This document shows positions 1 to 8,869 of a stretch of DNA of 64,000 nt, in pieces. Each line of letters starts with the position of its first letter. Position 1 is the stretch's first letter. Source of the stretch: Erysipelotrichaceae bacterium. Its GTDB lineage: Bacteria > Bacillota_I > Bacilli_A > Erysipelotrichales > Erysipelotrichaceae. A program made the position numbers and the translations under genes. Where the stretch lies: NCBI GenBank assembly GCA_017432885.1, contig JAFRIE010000024.1:98351-162350 (forward strand), in the 5' to 3' direction. The notes under the pieces are model-generated. The model was given only the letters and a program-made list of their open reading frames with translations, was not told where the DNA came from and ran no database searches.

Positions 1-391
1 TGGTCAGACCGTAGATGATCGTCAGAATGACGGGAAGCAGAAACATGGAACTGTGTCTTTCCCAGAAAACATAGGAAAACAGTGAAAGGACAGGAACCAG
101 ACTGTGATGATACAGGCCGTTCCCCGCCAGCATCAGTTTTTTAAAGCCTCCTCCCATCGGAACCAGGACACAGAGGGTGATCAGAAACGTCATTGTCAGT
201 CCGCTGGCACTCAGATAGCGTAGAGCCGGAGCGTTTCCTCCCGTCAGCAGGTAGGCGATGGAAGAGATCAGAGTCGCAAGGTTGGACAGTTCCGTATAAT
301 AGATAAACATCTCCCAGCGTACCGCTTTGAAGCTGATACGGAAGGCAATCAGTTCCATAATGATGATCAGGACATTAGCCAGGATTCCCAT
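1..391 (-). CDS. Pr6Pr/FAR-17a-like integral membrane protein (partial)
   Basis: The minus strand is open from an ATG at 391 to the window edge, giving at least 130 residues with no stop. The translation is almost entirely hydrophobic with about four membrane segments. It contains YYTELSNLAT near residue 40; this 'FT-LSNL' pattern is typical of Pr6Pr (FAR-17a/AIG1-like) membrane proteins of Firmicutes, whose function is unknown. The start lies 28 bp after the ABC-F stop, so the two are probably co-transcribed. The ribosome binding site is weak (AGAAGAG). The C-terminus is outside the window. The family call is from memory of the motif. Confidence 0.6.
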   Translation of the reverse strand, partial: MGILANVLIIIMELIAFRISFKAVRWEMFIYYTELSNLATLISSIAYLLTGGNAPALRYLSASGLTMTFLITLCVLVPMGGGFKKLMLAGNGLYHHSLVPVLSLFSYVFWERHSSMFLLPVILTIIYGLT

Positions 392-418
392 ATTTTCATT
401 TTATCATCGCTCTTCTTT

Positions 419-1921
419 TTATTCATCGACGAGTTTCAGTCCGTCTCTTCTTAATTCGTAGATTTTCGTGGATACTTCATCGATAAACAGACGGTCGTGA
501 CTGACTGACAGAACGGCTCCTTTGAATTCCTGCAGGATCCTTCTGAGTTCCGGATTGGACAGCGGCGAGAGATTGCGACTTGGTTCATCCAGCAGTAGGA
601 CGTCGCATCTTCTCAGAATCAGCTGTGCCAGCAGGACCTTGCATTTCTGGCCTTCCGAAAGTTCTTCGATCGGATGGCTCATCTCTTCGCTCGTAAACTT
701 CAGCGATCCCAGCATGTTTCTGGCTTTTGTCTTGTCCCCGCAGCCATCGGAAAGGATGTTGATCGGGGTATTGAGGTAATCAAGAACTTCCCGATAGTCC
801 TGCGGCAGGTATCCTACGGTGATGTCGTCCCGATCTTTCAGTTCCTCATAGATCTTCTTCAGCAGGGTCGTTTTTCCCGTTCCATTCTCGCCGATAATAC
901 AGATCCTGTCTTTTCCTTCCATGTACAGATCAATGTTCTCGGAAAGCAGCAGATCATTGACCTTCAATTCATCCAGATGCAGGTCCAGGATCACCTTGGA
1001 GGGCGGCATCCGTACTTCCTCAAAACGGATCGCGATCGCCTCTTCCGGTTCATACTTCCCGGTCAGTTCCTTTTCCTTTTCCTCCAGTTTTCTGCCCTGC
1101 GCCTTCAGGGAATGCATCTTCTTCTTCAGGAGCTGACCGCCGTGGGGATCGCCTCTGGATATCGTACGCTGCCGGTGTTCCACTTTCTGGAAGACCTGAC
1201 GGTAGCGTTCCAGCTGTTTTTGAAACTGGCTGTGCTGCTTCCTGGCGATACGGTTGTTCCGGTCGATCCAGTGCAGTCTCTGCTTAAAATAGGCGTCATA
1301 GCCTTCTCCGCTATAGGTGATACGCGCTTCCTGTTTCCGTTTCAGCTGTTCCAGATGCAGAATGCCTTCCGCACAGTTTCTTAACAGTGTCTCGTCATGG
1401 GAAACGAAAAGAATGCCCTGGGAAGCGGAAGAAATGAAATCCTCCAGCCAGATCATCGTCTGCAAGTCGATGTCGTTGCTTGGCTCATCCAGCAGCAGGA
1501 TATCCGGCTCCTCATAGAGAACTCTTGCCAGAGAAGCCTTGACCCTTTCTCCGCCTGACAGATCTTTCATCTTCCTACTGTCCAGAATGGACCGGTCGAT
1601 TCCGATTTCGTTCAGAAGACGATACAGCTTTCCGGTATTATTGTCTTTCCCTGCGATAAACCTCAGAACATCCAGTTCTTCCTCTTCCTTCCGGATGTGC
1701 TGCGGCAGATAGGCGATGACATCCCTGCTGCAGATCTCTCCCTCTACACTGACGTAGTCCCTGAGATCTTCTCCCGCAAGGATTTTCAGCAGTGTACTCT
1801 TTCCGTTGCCTTCTTCGCCGATCAGGGCGATTTTATCTCCTTTGTTTAATGTAAAAGAAAAGTCCTTCAGAAGCACTCTTCCTTTTAATGTCGTAATGGT
1901 TAAATGACTGATATTAAGCAT
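419..1921 (-). CDS. ABC-F family ATPase (ribosome-associated type)
   Basis: 500 residues with two ABC domains and no membrane segment, the layout of ABC-F proteins that act on the ribosome (translation factors or antibiotic target protection) rather than in transport. Domain 1 has Walker A GEEGNGKST (about 35-43), signature LSGGERVKAS and Walker B ILLLDEP. Domain 2 has Walker A GENGTGKTT and an unusual signature, LSEGQ instead of LSGGQ. A charged linker of about 80 residues joins them. The ATG at 1921 is chosen because AAGGAG lies about 13 nt upstream; a TTG 27 nt further upstream would put that site inside the gene. Substrate or antibiotic specificity cannot be read from the sequence. Confidence 0.9.
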   Translation of the reverse strand: MLNISHLTITTLKGRVLLKDFSFTLNKGDKIALIGEEGNGKSTLLKILAGEDLRDYVSVEGEICSRDVIAYLPQHIRKEEEELDVLRFIAGKDNNTGKLYRLLNEIGIDRSILDSRKMKDLSGGERVKASLARVLYEEPDILLLDEPSNDIDLQTMIWLEDFISSASQGILFVSHDETLLRNCAEGILHLEQLKRKQEARITYSGEGYDAYFKQRLHWIDRNNRIARKQHSQFQKQLERYRQVFQKVEHRQRTISRGDPHGGQLLKKKMHSLKAQGRKLEEKEKELTGKYEPEEAIAIRFEEVRMPPSKVILDLHLDELKVNDLLLSENIDLYMEGKDRICIIGENGTGKTTLLKKIYEELKDRDDITVGYLPQDYREVLDYLNTPINILSDGCGDKTKARNMLGSLKFTSEEMSHPIEELSEGQKCKVLLAQLILRRCDVLLLDEPSRNLSPLSNPELRRILQEFKGAVLSVSHDRLFIDEVSTKIYELRRDGLKLVDE

Positions 1922-1948
1922 GAATTCAGCTGATCTCCTTCTACGCAA

Positions 1949-2162
1949 AAAACAATACGAAGGAATCTAACTTTGCGTATGATTAGTTTCCCGGGATCAT
2001 GCTGTCTTCATCTTCTCACCTCTTTTCTTTATTCTATCACAGTCGGATAAGTACTTCATAGTTTTCCTTGGCAATATATATTCCTGTTTCATTGACTTTT
2101 CCGACCCTCTTTTTTTATGATTGAGTTGTATTCACAGATCACGTTATCTAGAAAGAAAAAAC
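1949..2162. other. Divergent intergenic region
   Basis: 214 bp between the divergent ABC-F and TudS-like genes. It should hold both promoters, but I see no convincing -35/-10 pair for either. It is AT-rich with several T runs. No hairpin, repeat or extra ORF of note. Confidence 0.4.
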
Positions 2163-2720
2163 ATGAAGAAAATCGTTTTTGTATCCCACTGTATCCTGAA
2201 TACCGCCAGCAAGGTCGTCCTTTACAACCGGAAAGACATCGATGCGGAAGAAGAGTTAAGACTTCGCTTCATGCGAAAGGCTCTGGACAAAGGCGTTCAG
2301 ATCGTTCAGCTCCCCTGTCCGGAGTTTACCCTTTACGGAGCAAAAAGATGGGGACACGTCTCCGATCAGTTCGACAACCCCTTCTTCCGGAAACACTGTC
2401 GCAGGATCCTGGAACCGGTCATTGACCAGCTTAAGGAATATCTGAGCAACAAAGACCGTTTTGAAGTCCTGGGAATCGTCGGCATCGACGGATCGCCGAG
2501 CTGCGGCGTGGACTATACCTGCTACGGGGAATGTCTTGGCGCATTCGACGGCAGAAGCGATCTGGAAGATACTCTGCAGGGTATCCGGCTGGACAAGGGA
2601 AGAGGCATCCTGATGGATGTACTGCAGGAGATGCTGAAGGAAAACGGGATGGCGGAACGTATCGTTATGCACTCCCTGTTTGCACCGGAGCCGGACAAGT
2701 GTCTGGACCTACTAGATTAG
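2163..2720 (+). CDS. TudS-related (DUF523-like) putative desulfidase
   Basis: 185 residues from ATG 2163. TudS (DUF523) enzymes use three conserved cysteines to hold a [4Fe-4S] cluster and remove sulfur from thiolated pyrimidines such as 2-thiouracil. The matching pattern is here: HCILN near the N-terminus, LPCPE in the middle and GSPSCGV near residue 110. The rest diverges from classical TudS, so it fits the 'TudS-related' branch, whose substrate is unknown. An upstream TTG in frame would add 14 residues without homology and is rejected. Eleven nt downstream lies a Tyr phosphatase gene on the same strand, probably co-transcribed. The ribosome binding site is weak. Confidence 0.75.
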   Translation: MKKIVFVSHCILNTASKVVLYNRKDIDAEEELRLRFMRKALDKGVQIVQLPCPEFTLYGAKRWGHVSDQFDNPFFRKHCRRILEPVIDQLKEYLSNKDRFEVLGIVGIDGSPSCGVDYTCYGECLGAFDGRSDLEDTLQGIRLDKGRGILMDVLQEMLKENGMAERIVMHSLFAPEPDKCLDLLD

Positions 2721-2731
2721 GAAGGATGTCT

Positions 2732-3505
2732 ATGGATCTTGAATTTAAAACGATAACCCATTTCCGCGAGCTTGGCGGCATGAAAACAAAAGACGGAAAG
2801 ACTATCCGCCACGGATTCTTCTATCGCTGCGGCGAACTGGCAGGTGCGTCCGAGGAAGAAAAAGAAAAAATTGCTTCCCTGAACATTGCCACTGTCTTTG
2901 ATCTGAGAGGCAGACAGGAAGTCCTCTACCGGCCGGACTTTGAAGGAGACTTCCATTATGTCCATATCCCGGCCAATGAAGGCCTGCAAAGAAGTGACAA
3001 GCTCTTTGTCAACGTCAGATCCTTCATGGATCTGTTCACCGGAATGAACGAAGGAAGATACAACTACCACATGCACCACTTCGCCCTAGGCTACTTCAAC
3101 ATGCCCTACAACCGAAACTGCGTCGCTACGGTATTGAACAGTCTGGATGAACACCGGCCGATCCTTCTGCACTGCTATGCGGGAAAAGACAGGACAGGCG
3201 TTCTTTGCATGATCATCGCTGCGGCCTTAGGATGCGGCTATGAAGAATGCAAAGCCAACTACATGTTCCACAATACCCTGATGGAAGAAGAACGCAGGGA
3301 ATACATGCAGGAGCTAGAACGGCGCGGCAGTACCGAATGGGGCGCCAGGGCTTTCGACATGACCAATACCGCGGTAGAGTCCTGGTTCGACTGCGCCTGG
3401 TACAGCATTTTCAATTCCTACCGGACCATTGATGAATATCTGATGGAAGAGATCGGGATCAGCAGGGAACAGATCGAAGACTGGAGAAAATTCTATCTGG
3501 AATGA
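2732..3505 (+). CDS. Tyrosine-protein phosphatase (Y_phosphatase3 family)
   Basis: 257 residues. The phosphate loop C(X5)R is HCYAGKDRTGV, with C148 and R154. The N-terminal FRELGG and the central FDLRGRQE are typical of the bacterial atypical dual-specificity/Tyr phosphatase family (LipA/IphP-like). No signal peptide, so probably cytoplasmic. ATG 2732 is chosen over ATG 2726 because TAGGAAGG ends directly at 2725, leaving 6 nt spacing to 2732. A paralog lies at 11492-12262 on the other strand. Substrate unknown. Confidence 0.9.
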   Translation: MDLEFKTITHFRELGGMKTKDGKTIRHGFFYRCGELAGASEEEKEKIASLNIATVFDLRGRQEVLYRPDFEGDFHYVHIPANEGLQRSDKLFVNVRSFMDLFTGMNEGRYNYHMHHFALGYFNMPYNRNCVATVLNSLDEHRPILLHCYAGKDRTGVLCMIIAAALGCGYEECKANYMFHNTLMEEERREYMQELERRGSTEWGARAFDMTNTAVESWFDCAWYSIFNSYRTIDEYLMEEIGISREQIEDWRKFYLE

Positions 3506-3524
3506 ATCGGTCTGAAACAGAACA

Positions 3525-3552
3525 AAAAAGGATGGCTTCTGCCATCCTTTTT
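3525..3552. terminator. Bidirectional intrinsic terminator
   Basis: A perfect 12-bp stem (AAAAAGGATGGC with its complement) around a TTCT loop, with T runs on both strands. It separates the phosphatase gene from the convergent reductase gene. Confidence 0.9.
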
Positions 3553-3564
3553 GTTTTCTTCTGC

Positions 3565-5541
3565 TTATAATGCGTTGGCGACGTCGTAGGCATCCCAGAT
3601 CGCTTTCAGGATCGTTCCTGCCCCTGTAGCATCGCCGATCTCGCACATCGGGATATTCAGTTCCTTCCACTCTTCCTTGAGGTTTGGAGCCGGTCTGAAG
3701 CCCATGGCGGAAACGACCGTATCGGCTTTCAGCGTTTCTTTACTTCCATCTGCTTTCTCAACGACGGCACCTTCGTCATTCACTTCCACGAGCTTCGTAG
3801 AAGTCATGACTCTAACACCCTTGTTTTCAAACAGGTCGACGATCATCTGTCTGTTCGGATAAGGTGCACCTGCTCCGCCGGCTGCCATGATATCGTCGAG
3901 TGCTTCTACGACGGTAACATCCTTGCCGTGATTGACTTCATCCAGCGCGATCTCGCAGCCTACCAGGCCGCCGCCGACGATCACGACTCTGTTTCCGAGT
4001 TTTTCCGGATGATCGATCGCATCCAAAGAAGCGACTGCCTTGTCCAGTCCCGGAATGTCCGGATGGGCTTCGTTGGTACCTGTCGCCAGGATCAGCGCAT
4101 CGGCTTCTTCCTTTTTGATGCAGTTGATGCAAGGTTCATGGTTCAGCCTGACATCGACACCCAGATCCTTGAGTTCTCTCTGATACCATTCATTCAGTTT
4201 CGCGATCTCTTTCTTGAAACCGTGCGCTCCTGCTTCTACGATATGACCGCCGAGGTGATCGCTCTTCTCGAACAGCGTCACTTTGTAGCCTCGCAAAGCT
4301 GCTGTTCTGGCCGCTTCCATGCCGGCAACACCGCCGCCGACAACGACGATCTTTTTATCACCTTCACCCGGCTTTAAACCGATAACCAGCTCTCTGGCAG
4401 CCTGCGGGTTAACCGCACAGGATACCGGTTCACCGGTCTCGACGCATCTTCTGAAACAGCCCATGTTGCAGCCGATGCATGGCCTGATCTTTTCCGGTTC
4501 ATTGGCGAACAGCTTGTTCGGATATTCCGGATCGGCAAGGGAAGGTCTGCCCAGACCGACCGCATCGATCTCGTTGTTCCTGACGGCTTCGACAGCCAGG
4601 TCGTAGTCCTGCATTCTGCCGCCGGCAATGATTGGAATGTTTACGACTTTCTTGGCTTCTGCTGCCAGCGGGATCATGAATCCTTGCGGATTGTACATCG
4701 GCGGGCAGGCATAATAGAAAGAATCATAGGTTCCCGTATCGACATCCAGGAAATCGTAGCCGTAGCTTTCCAGCAGTCTGGCGATCTCTACGCCTTCTTC
4801 CAGCGTTCTGCCGACTTCCTCTTCACCGGTCAGAGTCGCCTTGTCGTAATCTTTGATATAGGTCTTAAGACCCAGACGCATACCCACCGGGAAGTCTCTT
4901 CCGCACTTCTCGTGGATGCCTTCGACCAGTTCCTTGGCACAGCGCAGTCTGTTTTCCAACGATCCGCCGTATTCGTCGTCTCTGCGATTATAGAAAGCCA
5001 TCCCGATCTGATCCAACAGATAACCCCAGTGCATCGCATGCATCTCTACGCCGTCATAGCCGCATTCCTTGGCAACGACAGCACCTTCGATCATATCGGC
5101 GATCTTCTGTTTTATCTGTTCCGTAGTCAGTTCCGGAGACTTCTGATCCGGATTTCTCCATACCGGATTCTCGGAAGGTCCCGGAAGTCCCGGATAGTTT
5201 CTGCCCAGTCCCATGGTCAGCTGACAGAAGACTTTCGCACCGTGCTTATGCATGGTGTCGACCAGAAGCTTCGCTCTTTCCTGCCAGTGTTTGTTTGTAT
5301 TGACGTTAGGTCCCAAGGCGGAATACGGATCGACATGATAGTCCGTTGCGGCAGCGCCTGGTATGATCAGGCCGAAACCGCCTTTCGCTCTCAGTTCGAA
5401 GTAGTTGATCAGGTTGTCACTGAAGCCGCCTTCTTCGTCGTAGGAAAGAGAACCCATCGTCATCGGAATCACTACAAAACGGTTCTTGATCTCTACAGGA
5501 CCGATCTTGTAGGGCTGATTTAAGATATCGTATTTATTCAT
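3565..5541 (-). CDS. NADH:flavin oxidoreductase / 2-enoate or dienoyl-CoA reductase family
   Basis: 658 residues, the usual length of the family of 2,4-dienoyl-CoA reductase (FadH), 2-enoate reductase and bile-acid BaiCD/BaiH. Residues 1 to about 335 form an old-yellow-enzyme-like FMN barrel (KNRFVVIPMTMGS; EMHAMHWGYLLDQ). At about 345-365 the cysteines CIGCNMGCFRRC and a later C would bind [4Fe-4S]. The C-terminal half has two dinucleotide folds: VVVGGGVAGMEAARTAA (FAD) and VVIVGGGLVGCEIA (NAD(P)H). Expected to reduce an activated C=C bond in the cytoplasm; substrate unknown. Single gene, divergent from ruvX. Confidence 0.9.
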   Translation of the reverse strand: MNKYDILNQPYKIGPVEIKNRFVVIPMTMGSLSYDEEGGFSDNLINYFELRAKGGFGLIIPGAAATDYHVDPYSALGPNVNTNKHWQERAKLLVDTMHKHGAKVFCQLTMGLGRNYPGLPGPSENPVWRNPDQKSPELTTEQIKQKIADMIEGAVVAKECGYDGVEMHAMHWGYLLDQIGMAFYNRRDDEYGGSLENRLRCAKELVEGIHEKCGRDFPVGMRLGLKTYIKDYDKATLTGEEEVGRTLEEGVEIARLLESYGYDFLDVDTGTYDSFYYACPPMYNPQGFMIPLAAEAKKVVNIPIIAGGRMQDYDLAVEAVRNNEIDAVGLGRPSLADPEYPNKLFANEPEKIRPCIGCNMGCFRRCVETGEPVSCAVNPQAARELVIGLKPGEGDKKIVVVGGGVAGMEAARTAALRGYKVTLFEKSDHLGGHIVEAGAHGFKKEIAKLNEWYQRELKDLGVDVRLNHEPCINCIKKEEADALILATGTNEAHPDIPGLDKAVASLDAIDHPEKLGNRVVIVGGGLVGCEIALDEVNHGKDVTVVEALDDIMAAGGAGAPYPNRQMIVDLFENKGVRVMTSTKLVEVNDEGAVVEKADGSKETLKADTVVSAMGFRPAPNLKEEWKELNIPMCEIGDATGAGTILKAIWDAYDVANAL

Positions 5542-5648
5542 TATCTTTTACCTCTTTATCTAAATATTAACATAGAAATTTCCTTCAAAATATCCTGATA
5601 CATAAAGACCTTAAGCCGATTTGACTTAAATAAACAAACGATATCGGC

Positions 5649-5654
5649 TATAAT
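5649..5654 (+). promoter_or_regulatory. -10 hexamer of ruvX, 7 nt before the ATG
   Basis: A consensus TATAAT ends 7 nt before the ruvX ATG, so transcription should begin at or within a base or two of the start codon. No Shine-Dalgarno fits between. A TTGACT at 5621-5626 is 22 nt upstream, too far for a normal -35. Confidence 0.6.
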
Positions 5655-5661
5655 AACAGCG

Positions 5662-6087
5662 ATGAAGTACATTGGATTAGATCTTGGAAGCGTGACCTGC
5701 GGCATCTCCCGTTCCGAAACCGGCCGTTTGGCGCAGCCGGTAAAAACGATCCGTTTCCATTCAGAAGACTACGATGAAGCCATTGACAGGATCCTGGAGC
5801 TTTTAAATGAGGAAAAACCGGATCTGGTGGTAATGGGTTATCCTTTGTTAGAAAACGACGATGAAGGTCCGAGAGCGAAGCTTTCCAGAGAGATCGGAGA
5901 GATCATCGAACAGGAATCGGGAATCAAAGTCGTTCTGCAGGATGAACGCAATACGACAAAGGATTCGGAAGATTTTCTGATTAAAGCCAACGTTTCCCGC
6001 AAAAAACGCAAGAAGGTGATCGACCAGCAGGCTGCCGTCAGGATCCTGCAATATTATCTGGATAAACAAAAAAAGACGACCGTTTAG
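5662..6087 (+). CDS. ruvX: Putative pre-16S rRNA nuclease / Holliday junction resolvase RuvX (YqgF)
   Basis: 141 residues, the normal length for YqgF/RuvX, an RNase-H-fold nuclease implicated in 16S rRNA 5' maturation and in recombination. D7 in IGLDLGSVTCG, the VMGYPL loop, the glutamate in QDERNTT and the aspartate in IDQQAAVRIL match the acidic active-site set and conserved motifs. The gene stands alone; the usual partners (alaS, DUF965/ReoM, DUF1292) are not adjacent. Transcription is probably leaderless. Its stop codon lies in the loop of the downstream terminator. Confidence 0.92.
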   Translation: MKYIGLDLGSVTCGISRSETGRLAQPVKTIRFHSEDYDEAIDRILELLNEEKPDLVVMGYPLLENDDEGPRAKLSREIGEIIEQESGIKVVLQDERNTTKDSEDFLIKANVSRKKRKKVIDQQAAVRILQYYLDKQKKTTV

Positions 6088-6097
6088 GTCGTCTTTT
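6071..6097. terminator. Bidirectional terminator overlapping the ruvX stop
   Basis: Perfect 11-bp stem AAAAGACGACC/GGTCGTCTTTT with a 5-nt loop that includes the start of the ruvX stop codon. It serves ruvX and the convergent gene ending at 6102. Confidence 0.88.
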
Positions 6098-6101
6098 CTT
6101 A

Positions 6102-7076
6102 TTATTTCTTATAGCCTGCCCACATCTTGTCGGTAGCTTCTTTGACGGCTTCGGTCATCTTTGCGACATCCTGCGGATCCCATGCTTCCTTATCTTTTCT
6201 CAGGAAGGAGGTTTTGTCCACCCGGTTGTCGAAAACACCGATCGGCAGATGATAGGTCTTGCCGTAGGCTTTGACTGTAACGGTATCCTTGACTTCTGAG
6301 TTTTCGATCAGATACTGCATATCGTCGACGCCGTAGTCTCCCAGCATAACCGACATCGGCACACCGTGGAAGAGATTGGAACCCGGATCATCCGGATTGG
6401 CTCTCTCGTTGTTCTTTCTTCTGGATTCTTCCGGTGTTACCCAGATGTAGAGGATCGCAGCTTCTTCCAGAAGATCCGGAGCGAACTGCGGCAGCGTGTA
6501 CTGGTAGCCGTAGGCGCCCGTTAATGGCATTGGAGAACCGTCCGGTCCGCCTCTGGCACATTCAATGACGATCGTCTTGTTGGTGAAATCGTCAGGGATC
6601 TGCGATTCTTTTTCTTCCAGCATTTTCATTGCTTCCGGTTCCAGATTCTTCGCAATGGCTGCTCTGGTTTCTTCATCCAACAGCGCCATGCGCGGAGGCA
6701 GTCCGGCGGCAGCGCCGGCTCTGTCGATACGGTCAAACAGATATTGAGCCGGAGAATCGGTTTTCACGCGTTTGCGGTTCAGCAGATCGTGGTAATCCTC
6801 GTTCAACAGGTGTACCAGTGTACCCCAGTCATAGTTGTCAATAAACGGATTCTGTCCCGGATAGAAGATCGGATCTTTTCCCAGTTTCACCATTTCATCG
6901 TCAATGCAGCGCATGAAATGGACATATGGGAAATCGTCGAGCTGAAGATTGTCACCGATATGGAATTCATTCTCCAGTCTTTCCGGTTCTATGTTTGCCA
7001 TGAAATGGCGTACTTCCGATTTTCCGCTAGCCGGCAGGGCAATCAGCAGAACTGTCTTAAATACTTTCTTACTCAT
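6102..7076 (-). CDS. P-loop NTPase of unknown function, in the sugar ABC operon
   Basis: 324 residues. The only recognisable motif is an N-terminal P-loop, LIALPASGKSEVRHF (about 10-24), in the style of small kinases (AAA_33/zeta-toxin-like). The rest (for example HIGDNLQLDDFPYVHF, IVIECARGGPDG, YIWVTPEESRRKN) matches no family I can name. The pattern 'P-loop, mid Asp/Arg, VTPEESRRKNNER' resembles a nucleotide or sugar kinase lid, but this is an inference. It is the last gene of the sugar ABC operon, 16 bp after the second permease, so it may phosphorylate or sense the imported sugar. Confidence 0.6.
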   Translation of the reverse strand: MSKKVFKTVLLIALPASGKSEVRHFMANIEPERLENEFHIGDNLQLDDFPYVHFMRCIDDEMVKLGKDPIFYPGQNPFIDNYDWGTLVHLLNEDYHDLLNRKRVKTDSPAQYLFDRIDRAGAAAGLPPRMALLDEETRAAIAKNLEPEAMKMLEEKESQIPDDFTNKTIVIECARGGPDGSPMPLTGAYGYQYTLPQFAPDLLEEAAILYIWVTPEESRRKNNERANPDDPGSNLFHGVPMSVMLGDYGVDDMQYLIENSEVKDTVTVKAYGKTYHLPIGVFDNRVDKTSFLRKDKEAWDPQDVAKMTEAVKEATDKMWAGYKK

Positions 7077-7092
7077 TTTTCACCTCGTAATG

Positions 7093-7971
7093 TTAACCTT
7101 TAATACCGCCGCGCGACATACCGGAAATGATGTATTTACGCGCAAACAGGAAGATGATGATCATCGGTATGACGACGATCGTTGAAGCCGCCATCATTCG
7201 GTCGTTTCTCTGACCGCCTTCGGTCATGAATGCATACAGACCAAACGGCAGAGTACGGACCGTCTTGGAGTTGGTTGCGATCATCGGCCACAGGAAGGAG
7301 TTCCAGGTCGCGATCGCATTTAGCAGAATGATTGTAGCCAGAGAAGATTTCGCCATTGGTACCATGACTCTCCAGAGATACTTCCAGTCGGAACAGCCGT
7401 CTACTTTTGCTGCCTGATACAGTGACTCCGGTACGGAATCGAAGAAGCCTTTCAGAATGTAGGTATAGAAGATACTGGACATGAACGGCAGTATCAGTGC
7501 CCAGATCGTATCATGCAGCTTCCAGCTGACGATCGTACGGTAGTTGGTGATGATGATCATCTCATAAGGAACCATCATCAGCGACAGCAGCAGCGAGAAG
7601 ATAAATTCTCTGCCCGGGAATCTCAATCTTGAAAAGGCAAAGGCGGCAAGGATCGTCGTAAAGGAACAGGCAACGATACAGCCCAGCAATGCCAGTGTCG
7701 AGTTAACGAAGTAACGTCCGAACGGAGCCGTATTGAAAGCGTAAATGAAGTTCTCCAGATTGAACGGATTGCTTGGGAAAAGAGATGGCGGGATCAGGTT
7801 GATTTCCTGGTAGGTTTTGAATGCACCGGTAATCATCCAGTAGAACGGGAAGATCATGATGATCGAGCCGATAAACAGGACGACATAAGTAAGGATCTTG
7901 CCGATCGAGACCGGTTCTTTATTCTGGTGTTTATCGGAGCGCGTCTCTGTGTTTCTTGACTTGTTTGACAT
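7093..7971 (-). CDS. Carbohydrate ABC transporter permease (MalG/UgpE type)
   Basis: 292 residues with six membrane segments. The cytoplasmic loop EAA motif is YQAAKVDGCSDWKYLWRVM, and the C-terminus is typical (RKYIISGMSRGGIKG). It is the MalG/UgpE/AraQ half of a CUT1 sugar importer. ATG 7971 has GAGAGGTGAAG just upstream; the longer open frame upstream is a shadow of the preceding gene. It overlaps the first permease gene by 41 bp, so translation is probably coupled. Confidence 0.93.
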   Translation of the reverse strand: MSNKSRNTETRSDKHQNKEPVSIGKILTYVVLFIGSIIMIFPFYWMITGAFKTYQEINLIPPSLFPSNPFNLENFIYAFNTAPFGRYFVNSTLALLGCIVACSFTTILAAFAFSRLRFPGREFIFSLLLSLMMVPYEMIIITNYRTIVSWKLHDTIWALILPFMSSIFYTYILKGFFDSVPESLYQAAKVDGCSDWKYLWRVMVPMAKSSLATIILLNAIATWNSFLWPMIATNSKTVRTLPFGLYAFMTEGGQRNDRMMAASTIVVIPMIIIFLFARKYIISGMSRGGIKG

Positions 7972-8869
7972 CTTCACCTCTCTCCTTTCTTGACCATGCC
8001 TGTACGGCACGCTGCAGCATCGTAAATACGAAGACGATGACCAGCAGCATAACGGCCGCCGCTGAAGCATATCCGTATTTCGGTGGCGTCATGACACGGA
8101 ATTCATAGTAGATATAGTAGACAACGGTAAACATGTTATAGGCAATGCCCGGACCGTTGAACAACGGGAACAGCTCATGATACATCTTGAAGGTCGAGAT
8201 CATGTTGATGATGATCACCAGCATGATGGTCGGAGCCAGAAGAGGAACCGTGATCCTGAAGAAGATCCTCAGGGTCTTGGCGCCGTCGACTTTGGCTGCC
8301 GTATAGTACAGCGGGTCAATGTTCTGCAGACCCGACAGCAGCAGAATGATGGTATTCGGCAGGATCGCCCAGATGCCGAAGATGACCAGAGCGACGAAGT
8401 TGCCGGAAGCGTTACCCAGAAACTGAATCGGTTCCATGCCCATCAGGGATAGGAGGTAGTTGATAATACCGAACTTGTCGTTGAACATGAATCTCCAGGA
8501 AAGACCGACTGCCAGCGATGATGTGACCATTGGCAGGAAGTAGCAGGTCTGGAAAAACGCCTGGAAACGTACCTTCTGGTTCAGCAGGTTTGCCAGTATG
8601 ACTGCAATAACGGTGGAGATCGGTACCACCAGCAGCACATACCGGAAGGTATTGGAAATGGCCTGACGGAAGAAAGGGTCACTGACGACTTTCTCATAGT
8701 TGCCAAAACCGACTCCGGTATAAGCTCCCGTCAGATACTTGTATCCCTCCAGGAACGACATACGGATGACGTTGACGATCGGATACAAGGTAAAAATCGA
8801 TACCGAGATGATGAACGGAAGCAGATAAAGAAGCGGTTTGATCCTTTCCATGAATGGTTTTCTGATCAT
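7931..8869 (-). CDS. Carbohydrate ABC transporter permease (MalF/UgpA type)
   Basis: 312 residues with six membrane segments and the EAA loop YYTAAKVDGAKTLRIFFRIT. It is the UgpA/MalF partner of the next permease in a CUT1 importer. Its ATG overlaps the TGA of the ATPase gene (ATGA), indicating coupled translation. A second ATG six codons in (MERIKPLLYLLPF) is possible. The C-terminal tail is Lys/Arg-rich and overlaps the next gene. Confidence 0.92.
   Translation of the reverse strand: MIRKPFMERIKPLLYLLPFIISVSIFTLYPIVNVIRMSFLEGYKYLTGAYTGVGFGNYEKVVSDPFFRQAISNTFRYVLLVVPISTVIAVILANLLNQKVRFQAFFQTCYFLPMVTSSLAVGLSWRFMFNDKFGIINYLLSLMGMEPIQFLGNASGNFVALVIFGIWAILPNTIILLLSGLQNIDPLYYTAAKVDGAKTLRIFFRITVPLLAPTIMLVIIINMISTFKMYHELFPLFNGPGIAYNMFTVVYYIYYEFRVMTPPKYGYASAAAVMLLVIVFVFTMLQRAVQAWSRKERGEDVKQVKKHRDALR

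Noticed and set aside
4684..5523. 279-codon plus-strand ORF
   Set aside because: Antisense to the clearly coding flavin reductase; no ribosome binding site or family features.
5621..5626. TTGACT as -35 of ruvX
   Set aside because: 22 nt from the TATAAT, outside the normal 16-18 nt spacing.
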